Assembly: GCA_017451225.1 (NCBI GenBank)
Contig: JAFSPZ010000018.1
Location: forward strand, 1 to 64,000
Length of the DNA: 64,000 nt
Source: Muribaculaceae bacterium
Lineage (GTDB): Bacteria > Bacteroidota > Bacteroidia > Bacteroidales > Muribaculaceae
Direction of reading: 5' to 3'
Shown here: piece after piece, positions 43,335 to 51,758 of the stretch
Layout of the letters: each line of letters opens with the position of its first letter
How positions within the stretch are numbered: the first letter of the stretch is position 1
The notes under the pieces: model-generated
Databases searched by the model: none
What the model saw: the letters and a program-made list of their open reading frames with translations, nothing else
Told to the model about the DNA's origin: nothing
Made by a program: the position numbers and the translations under genes

Positions 43335-44570
43335 TCAGCCAAGAAAAAGATCTTGGTAGATGCGCTGAGTTGCGCCGGTGTGGGTGTTGATGTAGTTGCT
43401 GGCAGCGCTGCCTTCTTGCTGCAGCGCGTGGTTGTCGCTGAGCAGGCGGTCGAGGATGACATTGCATTGTTGGGCATTGTCGATAGCAAAGGCGCCACCA
43501 CACTCCTTAAGTTCAAGTGCCTCACGGAACTTCTCGTGACGCGGTCCAAAGATTACTGGAATGCCATAGACGGCAGCCTCGGGCACATTGTGTATGCCGC
43601 TGCCAAATCCTCCTCCCACATAGGCCACATCGCCATAGCGATAGAGCGACGAGAGAATGCCAAAGCAGTCTATTATCATGCAATCGAGCTGCGATGGGTC
43701 ATCCACCTGGTCGAGCTTGGTGTAGCGTGCCACAGGACGCTTAATGCGCGCCATCATAGCTTCGAGGCGGCTCTCATCGAACTCATGTGGAGCAATGATG
43801 AGCTTCATCTCGGGATGCGAGTTGAAGTAAGGGATGATGATGTCTTCATCGGGCTGCCACGAGCTACCCATAACCAATGTGAGCTTGTCGCCACTGGTCA
43901 TAGCAGCTATCTCAGGAAATTCCTTGGCTTGAGCTTTTATTTGCAGCACCCGGTCAAGACGTGTGTCACCACACACCGTAACATTATCTACGCCAATCCC
44001 GTGTAACAACTCACGCGACTCTTCGTCTTGAACGTAGAGGTGAGTAAAGCAGCCTAGCATCTTGCGGAACATTCCGCCCCAAGGTTTGAAAAACGACTGA
44101 TTGGGCCTAAAGATTGACGAAATAATATAGGTGGGCACACTGCGCTGCTTGAGTTGCTCAAGGAAGTTGCCCCAGAACTCATATTTGACAAAAATCGCCA
44201 TTTTGGGCTTCACCACATCGAGGAACTCCTTGACACGACGAGGAGTGTCAACAGGCATATAGCACACGGCATCTACCTTGTCGTAGCTCTTGCGCACCTC
44301 ATAGCCACTTGGGGAATAGAACGAGAGCAGAATCTTGGCATTAGGCTGCTCCTCACGGATTTTCTCGATTAGAGGTCTCCCTTGCTCAAACTCGCCAAGC
44401 GATGCTGCATGAATCCAGATGTAGCCACCATCGGGGTCAAGTATCTCTTTCAGATAAGAAATGGTTCTTGCCTGGCCTTGAACAGTAAGTTTAGCTTTAT
44501 GGTGCCAGGGCGATGCCAAATGCATTCCCCAGCCAGTTGCAGCCATTGCAATGTTATACAGTATATTCAT
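43335..44570 (-). CDS. waaA: KDO transferase (3-deoxy-D-manno-octulosonic acid transferase)
   Basis: A 411-residue GT-B enzyme of the inner membrane. An N-terminal hydrophobic helix (NILYNIAMAATGWGMHLASP) precedes YIWIHAASLGEFEQGRPLIE with the catalytic Glu, then FVKYEFWGNFL, GDTRLDRV, VMGSSWQPDEDII and VGGGFGSGIHNVPEAAVYG. It adds KDO to lipid A. It is the last gene after gltX and an outer-membrane protein gene (gap 16 nt), with kdsA starting 164 nt downstream. Confidence 0.95.
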   Translation of the reverse strand: MNILYNIAMAATGWGMHLASPWHHKAKLTVQGQARTISYLKEILDPDGGYIWIHAASLGEFEQGRPLIEKIREEQPNAKILLSFYSPSGYEVRKSYDKVDAVCYMPVDTPRRVKEFLDVVKPKMAIFVKYEFWGNFLEQLKQRSVPTYIISSIFRPNQSFFKPWGGMFRKMLGCFTHLYVQDEESRELLHGIGVDNVTVCGDTRLDRVLQIKAQAKEFPEIAAMTSGDKLTLVMGSSWQPDEDIIIPYFNSHPEMKLIIAPHEFDESRLEAMMARIKRPVARYTKLDQVDDPSQLDCMIIDCFGILSSLYRYGDVAYVGGGFGSGIHNVPEAAVYGIPVIFGPRHEKFREALELKECGGAFAIDNAQQCNVILDRLLSDNHALQQEGSAASNYINTHTGATQRIYQDLFLG

Positions 44571-44586
44571 TTAAAAATAGGATTAG

Positions 44587-45726
44587 TTAGAATTGTGACT
44601 GAAGGGGTAAACCTTTAGTTCCTTTTCTGCCTTTCTTATGATTTCTCCACAAGTTCTGATCTAAATAGAAACGCACTGCGAGCTGCTGCCAAAATGAAGT
44701 CGACTTATCGGTGGCGTGAAACGACAAGCGCGCCTCAAGGTTGACAAAGTCGCGTTGAAATATTGTTGCAACAAGGTCGGTGCGACTGTAAAACTTGTTG
44801 TGATAGAACTGGTCGCCCTGATACAGTAGTGAGGCATACTTGTCATAAAGAGGCATTTGGCGCTGACCAGCATATATATTCTCGGTGAGTCGCAGCCATT
44901 TCCAACCACCCGCAACAGTTCCAATGAATCCTATAGGTACCTGCCATTTATTATCGGCTGAGCGGTCGCGATCAAACGACATCAATGCGCCTGCCTGCAA
45001 TCTTATGAATGAATCGTATGACTTGTTAAAGAAATGAACAAAACCTATTTGAGGGCTGAATATAGCATTATCTACAACTCCCTGGTCGTCGTTGTGTTGT
45101 TTGCTTTTTGCCAAGTGGTTATAGCTTAGAATTGCCGAGATATCAAATATATTGTCACTTCTAATAGAAGATTTCCACCCCAATATGCCAACTACCTGAA
45201 AGGCTTCGCGGCGATTGTTGGTCTGTATTTGTCGCCAGTCTAACCAAGAATGAAGCCAGAAGTGTTTTTTGTCAACTTTAATCAAGAATCCGTTGATGTT
45301 GGGACGCACATAGCTTATTGAATCATTAAACAGAAACGATGGCACGCTCACGTTGCCCTGGGTACCTACATTCAAGGTATTAACCTTCAACTCATTGGGA
45401 ATCATACCAAACTTGAAAACATAGCCCTTCTTTCTGTCTTCGTATCGATAATATAATGCCGGCAAGACCTTGTAACCATGCATATGGTCGTTCATGGGTT
45501 GGTACCACGTCGCTCCACCCATAATGCGATGGCGGGTGCTATCCATCGATACTCCTATCTGTGGCGTGATGCGAGTAAAGATGTTGGTGCTCGATGGTGC
45601 CAAAGCAGTCTCGCTCTCGCGGTTGTTGAACACAGCGTTCATGTCGACGCTCCACTCAAGTTCTTGCGAACTTAGTGTGAGTGCCGACATCGTTGCCATC
45701 AATATCGCAAGCAGACAGTTGCGCAT
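44587..45726 (-). CDS. Outer-membrane beta-barrel protein, unknown function
   Basis: A 379-residue exported protein. A signal peptide (MRNCLLAILMATMSALTLSS) is followed by barrel-type strands rich in aromatic residues (HRIMGGATWYQPMNDHMHGY, KVLPALYYRYEDRKKGYVFK, KHFWLHSWLDWRQIQ, WLRLTENIYAGQRQM). It has about 15 to 18 candidate strands, so it may be a porin-like or assembly protein. It begins 4 nt after the gltX stop and ends 16 nt before waaA. No family is recognised. The sandwich with waaA hints at an LPS-related role. Confidence 0.7.
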   Translation of the reverse strand: MRNCLLAILMATMSALTLSSQELEWSVDMNAVFNNRESETALAPSSTNIFTRITPQIGVSMDSTRHRIMGGATWYQPMNDHMHGYKVLPALYYRYEDRKKGYVFKFGMIPNELKVNTLNVGTQGNVSVPSFLFNDSISYVRPNINGFLIKVDKKHFWLHSWLDWRQIQTNNRREAFQVVGILGWKSSIRSDNIFDISAILSYNHLAKSKQHNDDQGVVDNAIFSPQIGFVHFFNKSYDSFIRLQAGALMSFDRDRSADNKWQVPIGFIGTVAGGWKWLRLTENIYAGQRQMPLYDKYASLLYQGDQFYHNKFYSRTDLVATIFQRDFVNLEARLSFHATDKSTSFWQQLAVRFYLDQNLWRNHKKGRKGTKGLPLQSQF

Positions 45727-45729
45727 GAT

Positions 45730-47265
45730 TTACTCTGTTACAGGTTTGATATTCTCAATTCCGCGCTCTATGCGGGCGATGATTTCGTCCTTGCCCATGA
45801 GCTCGGCGATGTCAAACATGTGAGGTCCCTTGCACTCGCCCACCACGGTGAGACGGAAAGCGTTCATCACATTGCCCATGTGGAGTTCATTCTCCTTAAT
45901 CCATCCGAGCACAATTTCCTCGGCGTTGGCGCTGGTCATGTCGTCAATGCCCTTGATTACCTCGATTAGGCGATGCATAGTCTCGGGAGTGTCCTCTTTC
46001 CAGCGTTTCTTGATGTCCTTGGGAGCATATTCGGTGGGAGCCACAAAGAAGAACTTTGCATTGTCCCAAATGTCGCCCACGAAGCTGATGCGGCTCTTAA
46101 TCATGCCCACAGCGCGAGTGATGTATTCATCGGTGAATTGTGAAGCGTCAACACCATGCTTTGCAAGCTCGGGCTTGAAAAGCTCGGCAAGCTCGGCATC
46201 GTCCATATTTATGAGATACTCGTGGTTGAACCATTTGCCCTTCTCAAAGTCGAACTTCGCACCTTTCTTTGAACAGTGGTCAAACGAAAACTCCTTGATG
46301 AGCTCGTCCATCGAGAAAATCTCCTGGTCGGTGCCTGGATTCCAGCCAAGCAAGGCGAGGAAATTCACAACAGCCTGAGGCAGATAGCCACGCTCGCGGT
46401 ATCCGCTGCTAATGTCACCGCTCACGGGGTCGTGCCACTCAAGCGGGAACACGGGGAAGCCCAAGCGGTCGCCGTCGCGCTTGCTGAGTTTGCCCTTACC
46501 GTCGGGTTTCAACAATAGTGGCAGATGCACGAACTGTGGCATTGAATCCTTCCAGCCCAGTGCCTCATAAAGCAGCACGTGCAGCGGTGCGCTGGGCAAC
46601 CACTCTTCGCCACGAATCACGTGTGACACTTCCATCAAGTGGTCGTCAACGATGTTTGCCAAGTGATAAGTTGGCAGGTCGTCGGCACTCTTGTATAGCA
46701 CTTTGTCATCAACTACCGAACTATTGACAGTCACCTCGCCACGAATCAGGTCGTTGACCTTAACCTCCTGGTTGGGCTCAATGAGGATGCGAACCACATA
46801 TTTCTCGCCTGCAGCGATGAGCGCATCAACTTCTTCCTTGGAAAGAGTTAGCGAGTTGCGCATCATGCCACGGGTCTTGGCGTCGTATTGGAAGTTGGCG
46901 ATCTCTTTGCGCTTAGCGTCGAGCTCCTCGGGGGTATCAAAAGCGATGTAGGCCTTGCCATCATCGAGCAGTTGCTTTACATACTTGCGGTAGATGTCGC
47001 GACGCTCGCTCTGCTTATAGGGACCGTAGTTGCCACCCTCGCGCACTCCCTCATCAATGCCTATTCCCAGCCATTGGAGAGCCTCGTTGATATAATCCTC
47101 GGCACCAGGTACAAAGCGGTTGCTGTCGGTGTCCTCGATGCGCAGAATCATCACGCCGCCATTCTGGCGGGCAAAGAGGTAATTATAGAGTGCAGTTCTC
47201 ACGCCGCCAATGTGCAGCGGACCAGTGGGTGATGGGGCAAAACGAACCCTTACTTTTTTATCCAT
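45730..47265 (-). CDS. gltX: Glutamate--tRNA ligase
   Basis: A 511-residue class I synthetase. [20 protein letters not shown] is the HIGH region, and [16 protein letters not shown] is the KMSKS-type loop. [18 protein letters not shown] and the C-terminal helical anticodon domain complete it. It charges tRNA-Glu. The start at 47265 ([15 protein letters not shown]) is certain, because the promoter of copy C (47304-47386) lies inside the longer frame from 47334. First gene of an operon with an outer-membrane protein gene and waaA. Confidence 0.96.
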   Translation of the reverse strand: MDKKVRVRFAPSPTGPLHIGGVRTALYNYLFARQNGGVMILRIEDTDSNRFVPGAEDYINEALQWLGIGIDEGVREGGNYGPYKQSERRDIYRKYVKQLLDDGKAYIAFDTPEELDAKRKEIANFQYDAKTRGMMRNSLTLSKEEVDALIAAGEKYVVRILIEPNQEVKVNDLIRGEVTVNSSVVDDKVLYKSADDLPTYHLANIVDDHLMEVSHVIRGEEWLPSAPLHVLLYEALGWKDSMPQFVHLPLLLKPDGKGKLSKRDGDRLGFPVFPLEWHDPVSGDISSGYRERGYLPQAVVNFLALLGWNPGTDQEIFSMDELIKEFSFDHCSKKGAKFDFEKGKWFNHEYLINMDDAELAELFKPELAKHGVDASQFTDEYITRAVGMIKSRISFVGDIWDNAKFFFVAPTEYAPKDIKKRWKEDTPETMHRLIEVIKGIDDMTSANAEEIVLGWIKENELHMGNVMNAFRLTVVGECKGPHMFDIAELMGKDEIIARIERGIENIKPVTE

Positions 47266-47303
47266 ATTGTGAAGTTGTTTTTTATAGTTTCTCAAAATCG
47301 ACT

Positions 47304-47386
47304 GCAAAATTAGTGCAAACCGAGAGCAGAACAAAATAATAAACGAAGTTTTTTATTTTTTATGCCGAGGTGCAGCCTAATTTATC
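47304..47386 (-). repeat. 83-bp dyad promoter element, copy C
   Basis: On the minus strand it runs from the TAAATTAGGC block to the -7 box TAATTTTG (47312-47305), with the -33 TTTG at 47335-47332, 19 nt apart. It matches copy A at 82 of 83 positions although copy A lies on the other strand 44 kb away. It drives gltX and the genes downstream. Confidence 0.88.
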
Positions 47387-47545
47387 CAATATTTTTCAAT
47401 AAAAAAATTTTGAATGATTATGTAGAGGGAAAGAAAGAGGAAGCGCATTAAGCGTTGAGCTTTGAAAACTATATTTTATCAACGCCGGTTTTTCCCTCTC
47501 GATTTACTCTATTTTTAAAATATATACTGAAACGGATAATAAAAT
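47387..47545. other. Intergenic region with a nested inverted repeat
   Basis: AGAGGGAAA (47424-47432) pairs with TTTCCCTCT (47491-47499) and, inside it, GCGTTGA (47452-47458) with TCAACGC (47479-47485). No reading frame or T-run is present. It stands between the divergent gltX and Crp/Fnr promoters and could be a small RNA or a regulator binding site. Confidence 0.45.
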
Positions 47546-47576
47546 TTTGTAAAGTTATAGAAAAGTGCTAATTTTG
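47546..47576 (+). promoter_or_regulatory. Promoter of the Crp/Fnr regulator gene
   Basis: -33 TTTG (47546-47549) and -7 TAATTTTG (47569-47576) are 19 nt apart; the ATG follows 28 nt later. Confidence 0.7.
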
Positions 47577-47604
47577 CATGTTCTAAAGCATAATTTTAAA
47601 GCAG

Positions 47605-48306
47605 ATGAGTATAAAAAGCACTCTTGAAAAGGTTATAAGTGAAGACTTGGCAGAGATATGGAGCCTGCTGAACTCAGAAGAGAAGCGCCGGATATTGGAC
47701 AATTTTGAGATTCACAACTTCAAGAAGAACCAGATTATATATGCCGAAAAAGACGACCCGGTCTACCTGTGGTGCCTGTTGAAGGGCAAGGTGAAGCTGT
47801 ATAAGGACGGCATTGGTGGCCGCCAGCAGATTTTGCGCCTATACCGCCCCATTCAGTACTTTGGTTACCGAGCCTATTTCGCCCACGAGCCTTACGTGTC
47901 GAGTGCAAGTGCTTTTGAACCTTCGACTGTGGGTTCGCTGCCCATGGAAGTTGTCAAAAACATGATTGACAACAACCGCGACCTGGCATGGTTCTTCATT
48001 CGCGAGCTGTCGAAAAACCTGGGCGGCAGCGACACAAAGATTGTGACGTTGACACAGAAACACATTCGCGGTCGACTTGCCGAGGCCCTGATTCTGCTCA
48101 TCGACAATTACGGCTTTGAAGAGGATGGCAAGACCTTGAAAATCTACATGGCGCGCGAAGATGTCGCCAACTTGTCGAACATGACAACCAGCAATGCAAT
48201 ACGCACCCTGTCGGCATTTGCCCAAGAGCGCATTATCACCGTCGACGGTCGCCGCATCAAGATTGTTGACGAGGCAAAACTGCGCCAAATCAGCAAATTC
48301 GGATAA
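47605..48306 (+). CDS. Crp/Fnr family transcriptional regulator
   Basis: A 233-residue regulator. Residues about 25-140 form a cyclic-nucleotide-binding-type beta-roll (IIYAEKDDPVYLWCLLKGKV, GGRQQILRLYRPIQYFGYRA), a dimer helix follows, and residues about 165-225 form the winged helix (MAREDVANLSNMTTSNAIRT). There is no N-terminal Cys cluster as in Fnr, so oxygen sensing by an Fe-S cluster is unlikely; the effector is unknown. Genes downstream have no visible promoter and may be co-transcribed. Confidence 0.88.
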   Translation: MSIKSTLEKVISEDLAEIWSLLNSEEKRRILDNFEIHNFKKNQIIYAEKDDPVYLWCLLKGKVKLYKDGIGGRQQILRLYRPIQYFGYRAYFAHEPYVSSASAFEPSTVGSLPMEVVKNMIDNNRDLAWFFIRELSKNLGGSDTKIVTLTQKHIRGRLAEALILLIDNYGFEEDGKTLKIYMAREDVANLSNMTTSNAIRTLSAFAQERIITVDGRRIKIVDEAKLRQISKFG

Positions 48307-48309
48307 ATG

Positions 48310-48379
48310 AGTGCTAAGTGCTAAGTGTTAAGTGTTGAGTGTTAAGTGTTAAGTGTTGAGTGTTGAGTGTTGAGTGTTA
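48310..48379 (+). repeat. Tandem 7-bp repeat, ten AGTGYTR units
   Basis: Ten consecutive heptads (AGTGCTA twice, then AGTGTTA or AGTGTTG) begin 4 nt after the stop of the Crp/Fnr gene. The array has no reading frame and no TTTG, so it offers no standard promoter. Confidence 0.9.
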
Positions 48380-48421
48380 AGTAGTTAACGATTACAGATA
48401 AACAATGCACAATGCCCGATT

Positions 48422-48447
48422 CCCGATCACGATCCCCGATCACGATC
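48422..48447 (+). repeat. Tandem 13-bp repeat CCCGATCACGATC, two units
   Basis: Two exact copies are followed by a partial third copy (CCCGAT). A related fragment, CCCGATT, precedes them at 48415. Confidence 0.88.
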
Positions 48448-48450
48448 CCC

Positions 48451-48478
48451 GATAAACGATAAACGATAAACGATAAAC
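48451..48478 (+). repeat. Tandem 7-bp repeat GATAAAC, four units
   Basis: Four exact heptads end 8 nt before the ATG of the DUF4924 gene at 48487. They complete a 180-bp repeat-rich stretch with no recognisable promoter. Confidence 0.9.
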
Positions 48479-48486
48479 GTCCACTA

Positions 48487-49044
48487 ATGATTATTTCACA
48501 AGCCAAACGCAAAGAGAACATTGCCGAATATCTGCTCTACATGTGGCAGGTGGAGGACATAATTCGTGCCTATAATCTCGACATCGAGAAAATAAAGACA
48601 GCCATCATCGACCATTATGACGTAGACGAGAAAACCCGCAAAGAAATTATCGACTGGTGGGAAGGCCTCATCATGATGATGCAGCACGAAGGCAAGCAAC
48701 AAAGCGGACATCTGCAAATCAACAAGAACGTGCTCATTCGCCTCAACGACTTGCACGCCGAGCTGCTCAAGAGCCCCAAGCACCCCGAATATGGAGCAGA
48801 ATTCTACAAAACCCTGCCATTTATAGTGGAACTTCGTGCCAAGACTCCCGAGTCGCAACAAGTGGATGAGTTGGAAACTTGCTTCAACGCACTTTACGGC
48901 ACTCTCCTGCTCAAACTTCAAGGGAAAGAGATGAGTAAAGACACACAAGTGGCCATTGCTCAGATTTCGCACTTTATTGGAACTCTTGCTGCCTACTACA
49001 AGAAAAATGAAGAAAGTCCTATTTTTGCCGACGACATTCAATAA
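48487..49044 (+). CDS. DUF4924 family protein
   Basis: A 185-residue helical cytoplasmic protein (MIISQAKRKENIAEYLLYMW, IIDWWEGLIMMMQHEGKQQS) matching the Bacteroidota-specific DUF4924 family as I know it. No function is known. It is followed by rfbD after 9 nt, and prfC comes next, so the three probably form one operon. The upstream gap consists of tandem repeats. Confidence 0.8.
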   Translation: MIISQAKRKENIAEYLLYMWQVEDIIRAYNLDIEKIKTAIIDHYDVDEKTRKEIIDWWEGLIMMMQHEGKQQSGHLQINKNVLIRLNDLHAELLKSPKHPEYGAEFYKTLPFIVELRAKTPESQQVDELETCFNALYGTLLLKLQGKEMSKDTQVAIAQISHFIGTLAAYYKKNEESPIFADDIQ

Positions 49045-49053
49045 CAAAGAATA

Positions 49054-49923
49054 ATGAACAAAAAAAACATACTTATCACTGGTGCTAATGGTCAACTGGG
49101 CCGCGAGATGAGAGTAGTGCTCAACAGCGACCAGTTTGCCAACGCCATCTATACCGACGTCGAAGAGCTTGACATAACAAATGCCAAAGCAATTGAAGAC
49201 TTCTTGACAAGCAATCAAGTGGACTATATAGTCAACTGCGCGGCCTACACCGCCGTAGATGCCGCCGAGAGCAATGTGGAGATGTGCACCAAGCTGAATG
49301 TGGAAGCCCCTACCCTGCTGGCTCAAGCAGCTAAAAAGCATGGAGCGCGGTTTATCCACATCTCTACCGACTATGTGTTTGACGGCACTAACTGCCGACC
49401 CTATCGTGAGGATGACCCTGTGTGCCCAGTCTCGGTATATGGCTCAACAAAACTCGATGGCGAGCGACACATCATGGACGTGGCGCCCGAGAGTATCATT
49501 ATCCGCACTGCATGGCTCTACTCGCCTCACGGCAAGAATTTCGTAAAAACCATGCTCAAGCTCGGACAAGAAAAAGAGCAATTGCGAGTGGTGTGCGACC
49601 AAGTGGGCACTCCCACCTGCGCTCTTGACCTGGCAAGTGTTATCAAGACATTTATCGACTGCGACGAGTGGCATTCGGGCATCTATCACTTCAGCAACGA
49701 GGGCGCAATCTCGTGGTATGACTTCACGCTTGCCATTCATCGTCTGGCAGGCATTACATCATGCTATGTGCTGCCATGCATGAGCGAGGAATATCCCACT
49801 CCTGCACGCCGTCCGCACTACAGCGTGCTCGACAAGAGCAAAATCAAGAAAACTCTGGGCATTGAAATCCCCCACTGGGAAGAGAGCCTTGAGCAATGCA
49901 TTAATATAATTCAAAATTTATAA
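49054..49923 (+). CDS. rfbD: dTDP-4-dehydrorhamnose reductase
   Basis: A 289-residue short-chain dehydrogenase-type enzyme. [20 protein letters not shown] is the NADPH-binding loop, [19 protein letters not shown] is conserved in Rfb[11 protein letters not shown] and the YGSTKLDGE motif give the Ser/Tyr/Lys catalytic set, and [18 protein letters not shown] follows. It makes dTDP-L-rhamnose, the last step of the pathway. The rfbA, rfbB and rfbC partners are not in the window. Confidence 0.95.
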   Translation: MNKKNILITGANGQLGREMRVVLNSDQFANAIYTDVEELDITNAKAIEDFLTSNQVDYIVNCAAYTAVDAAESNVEMCTKLNVEAPTLLAQAAKKHGARFIHISTDYVFDGTNCRPYREDDPVCPVSVYGSTKLDGERHIMDVAPESIIIRTAWLYSPHGKNFVKTMLKLGQEKEQLRVVCDQVGTPTCALDLASVIKTFIDCDEWHSGIYHFSNEGAISWYDFTLAIHRLAGITSCYVLPCMSEEYPTPARRPHYSVLDKSKIKKTLGIEIPHWEESLEQCINIIQNL

Positions 49924-49985
49924 ATCAAAATTTAGAGCTTCTAGTTATTCTAGAACTTCTAATTAGAAAAAACGACTTCTCTACT

Positions 49986-51566
49986 GTGGCTTTTAACGAC
50001 GAAATAACTAAGAGACGCACCTTTGCCATCATCTCGCACCCCGATGCGGGAAAGACCACCTTGACCGAGAAATTGTTGCTCTTTGGTGGAGCTATCCATG
50101 TGGCTGGTGCTGTGAAATCCAACAAGATTAGAAAAACCGCCACCAGCGACTGGATGGACATCGAGAAACAACGCGGCATCTCGGTGGCAACATCGGTGAT
50201 GGGGTTCAACTACAACGATTATAAAATCAATATCCTCGACACCCCTGGCCACCAGGATTTTGCAGAGGACACCTATCGCACGTTAACTGCCGTCGACAGC
50301 GTAATCATTGTTGTTGACGTGGCAAAGGGTGTGGAGACTCAGACTCGCAAACTCATGGAGGTGTGCCGCATGCGCAACACTCCGGTTATCATCTTTGTCA
50401 ACAAACTCGACCGCGAAGGCCGCGACCCGTTCGACATTCTTGACGAGCTGGAGCAAGAGCTCAAGATTTCGGTCCGCCCTCTCACATGGCCCATCAACAT
50501 AGGCGCAAGATTCAAGGGCGTTTACAACATCTACGAGCAGAGCCTCGACTTGTTCAAGCCCGACAAGCAGCACGTAACCGAGCGAGTTGAGATTGACGAC
50601 ATCAATTCTCCCGAGATAGACCGCCAAGTGGGTGCCGAAGATGCACAGAAGCTGCGCGAGGACATTGAGCTTGTTGACGGTGTATATCCCGAATTCAACC
50701 CCGACGACTACCTTGCTGCAAATGTGGCTCCCGTATTCTTCGGCTCGGCACTCAACACCTTTGGTGTGAAAGAGTTGCTCGACTGCTTTATCAAGATTGC
50801 ACCTTCGCCCAAGCCAGTACAAGCCATTGAACGTGTGGTAGAACCCAGCGAGGACAAGTTTACCGGATTTGTATTCAAAATCCAAGCCAACATGGATCCC
50901 AACCACCGCAGCTGCATCGCTTTTGTAAAAATATGCTCAGGCGTGTTCCACCGCAACAACACCTACCTGCACGTGCGTCATGGCAAGACCTACCGATTCA
51001 GTGCTCCCACCGCCTTCATGGCACAACGCAAGGATGTGGTTGACGATGCTTTCCCCGGCGATGTGATAGGTTTGCCCGACAGCGGCAGTATCTTCAAGAT
51101 TGGCGACACCCTGACCGAAGGCGAAAACTTGCACTTCAAAGGTCTGCCTAGTTTCTCGCCCGAGATGTTCAAATACATCGAGAACAGCGACCCCATGAAG
51201 ACCAAGCAGCTCAACAAGGGCATTGCACAACTCATGGATGAGGGTGTTGCACAGCTCTTTGTTAACCAGTTCAACAACCGAAAGATTGTGGGCACCGTAG
51301 GACAGCTGCAGTTTGAAGTAATTCAATATCGCCTGCTGCATGAGTACAACGCCCAATGCCACTGGGAGCCCATCAGCCTTTACAAGGCCTGCTGGATAGA
51401 GAGCGAGGACGAAGAGGCTCTCGAAGCCTTCAAGCACCGCAAGCATCAGTTTATGGCTCTTGATACCGAAGGGCGCGATGTTTTCCTCGCCGACTCGGGC
51501 TATGTACTGCAAATGGCTCAGCAGGATTTCCCGAAAATCAAATTCCACTTCACAAGCGAGTTTTAG
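49986..51566 (+). CDS. prfC: Peptide chain release factor 3
   Basis: A 526-residue translational GTPase. G1 is [16 protein letters not shown]2 and G3 are in [12 protein letters not shown] and DTPGHQDF, G4 is [11 protein letters not shown]. The RF3-specific C-terminal domains ([40 protein letters not shown]) complete it. RF3 recycles RF1 and RF2 from ribosomes. The start is GTG at 49986, which gives the expected N-terminus [15 protein letters not shown]. The 62-nt gap after rfbD contains an imperfect TTCTAG-type repeat. Confidence 0.96.
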   Translation: MAFNDEITKRRTFAIISHPDAGKTTLTEKLLLFGGAIHVAGAVKSNKIRKTATSDWMDIEKQRGISVATSVMGFNYNDYKINILDTPGHQDFAEDTYRTLTAVDSVIIVVDVAKGVETQTRKLMEVCRMRNTPVIIFVNKLDREGRDPFDILDELEQELKISVRPLTWPINIGARFKGVYNIYEQSLDLFKPDKQHVTERVEIDDINSPEIDRQVGAEDAQKLREDIELVDGVYPEFNPDDYLAANVAPVFFGSALNTFGVKELLDCFIKIAPSPKPVQAIERVVEPSEDKFTGFVFKIQANMDPNHRSCIAFVKICSGVFHRNNTYLHVRHGKTYRFSAPTAFMAQRKDVVDDAFPGDVIGLPDSGSIFKIGDTLTEGENLHFKGLPSFSPEMFKYIENSDPMKTKQLNKGIAQLMDEGVAQLFVNQFNNRKIVGTVGQLQFEVIQYRLLHEYNAQCHWEPISLYKACWIESEDEEALEAFKHRKHQFMALDTEGRDVFLADSGYVLQMAQQDFPKIKFHFTSEF

Positions 51567-51594
51567 CCAATTTGTGCTATTTTAACCTTTTATA

Positions 51595-51627
51595 TTTGTG
51601 ACATTTGCAAGGTTATGACTAACTTTG
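51595..51627 (+). promoter_or_regulatory. Second, upstream promoter before the AmgK-RapZ gene
   Basis: -33 TTTG (51595-51598) and -7 TAACTTTG (51620-51627), 21 nt apart. It abuts element copy D, so its transcript would include the whole copy D dyad. Confidence 0.45.
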
Positions 51628-51710
51628 AATAAATTAGGCGGTGCTTCGGAAATAAAAATGAAAAAAAACACTTTTCATTTTGTATTTCTCTCAACTTGCA
51701 CTAACTTTGT
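51628..51710 (+). repeat. 83-bp dyad promoter element, copy D
   Basis: Starts with the AATAAATTAGGC block and ends at the -7 box TAACTTTG (51702-51709), with -33 TTTG at 51679-51682, 19 nt apart. Dyad arms GAAATAAAAATGAAAA and CTTTTCATTTTGTATTTC pair with one bulged G. Compared with copy B the paired bases C-G are swapped to G-C, so the pairing is kept. Confidence 0.85.
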
Positions 51711-51758
51711 TGTCTTTTAAGAAACTGGTCAACATCAAAATAAATAAAAAGAGTAAGA

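Noticed and set aside
48310..48478. CRISPR array
   Set aside because: The units are 7 and 13 bp in head-to-tail tandem without spacers, and no cas genes are near.
48496..49359. A 287-codon minus-strand frame opposite DUF4924 and rfbD
   Set aside because: It spans two well-supported genes on the other strand, and its sequence has no recognisable protein features.
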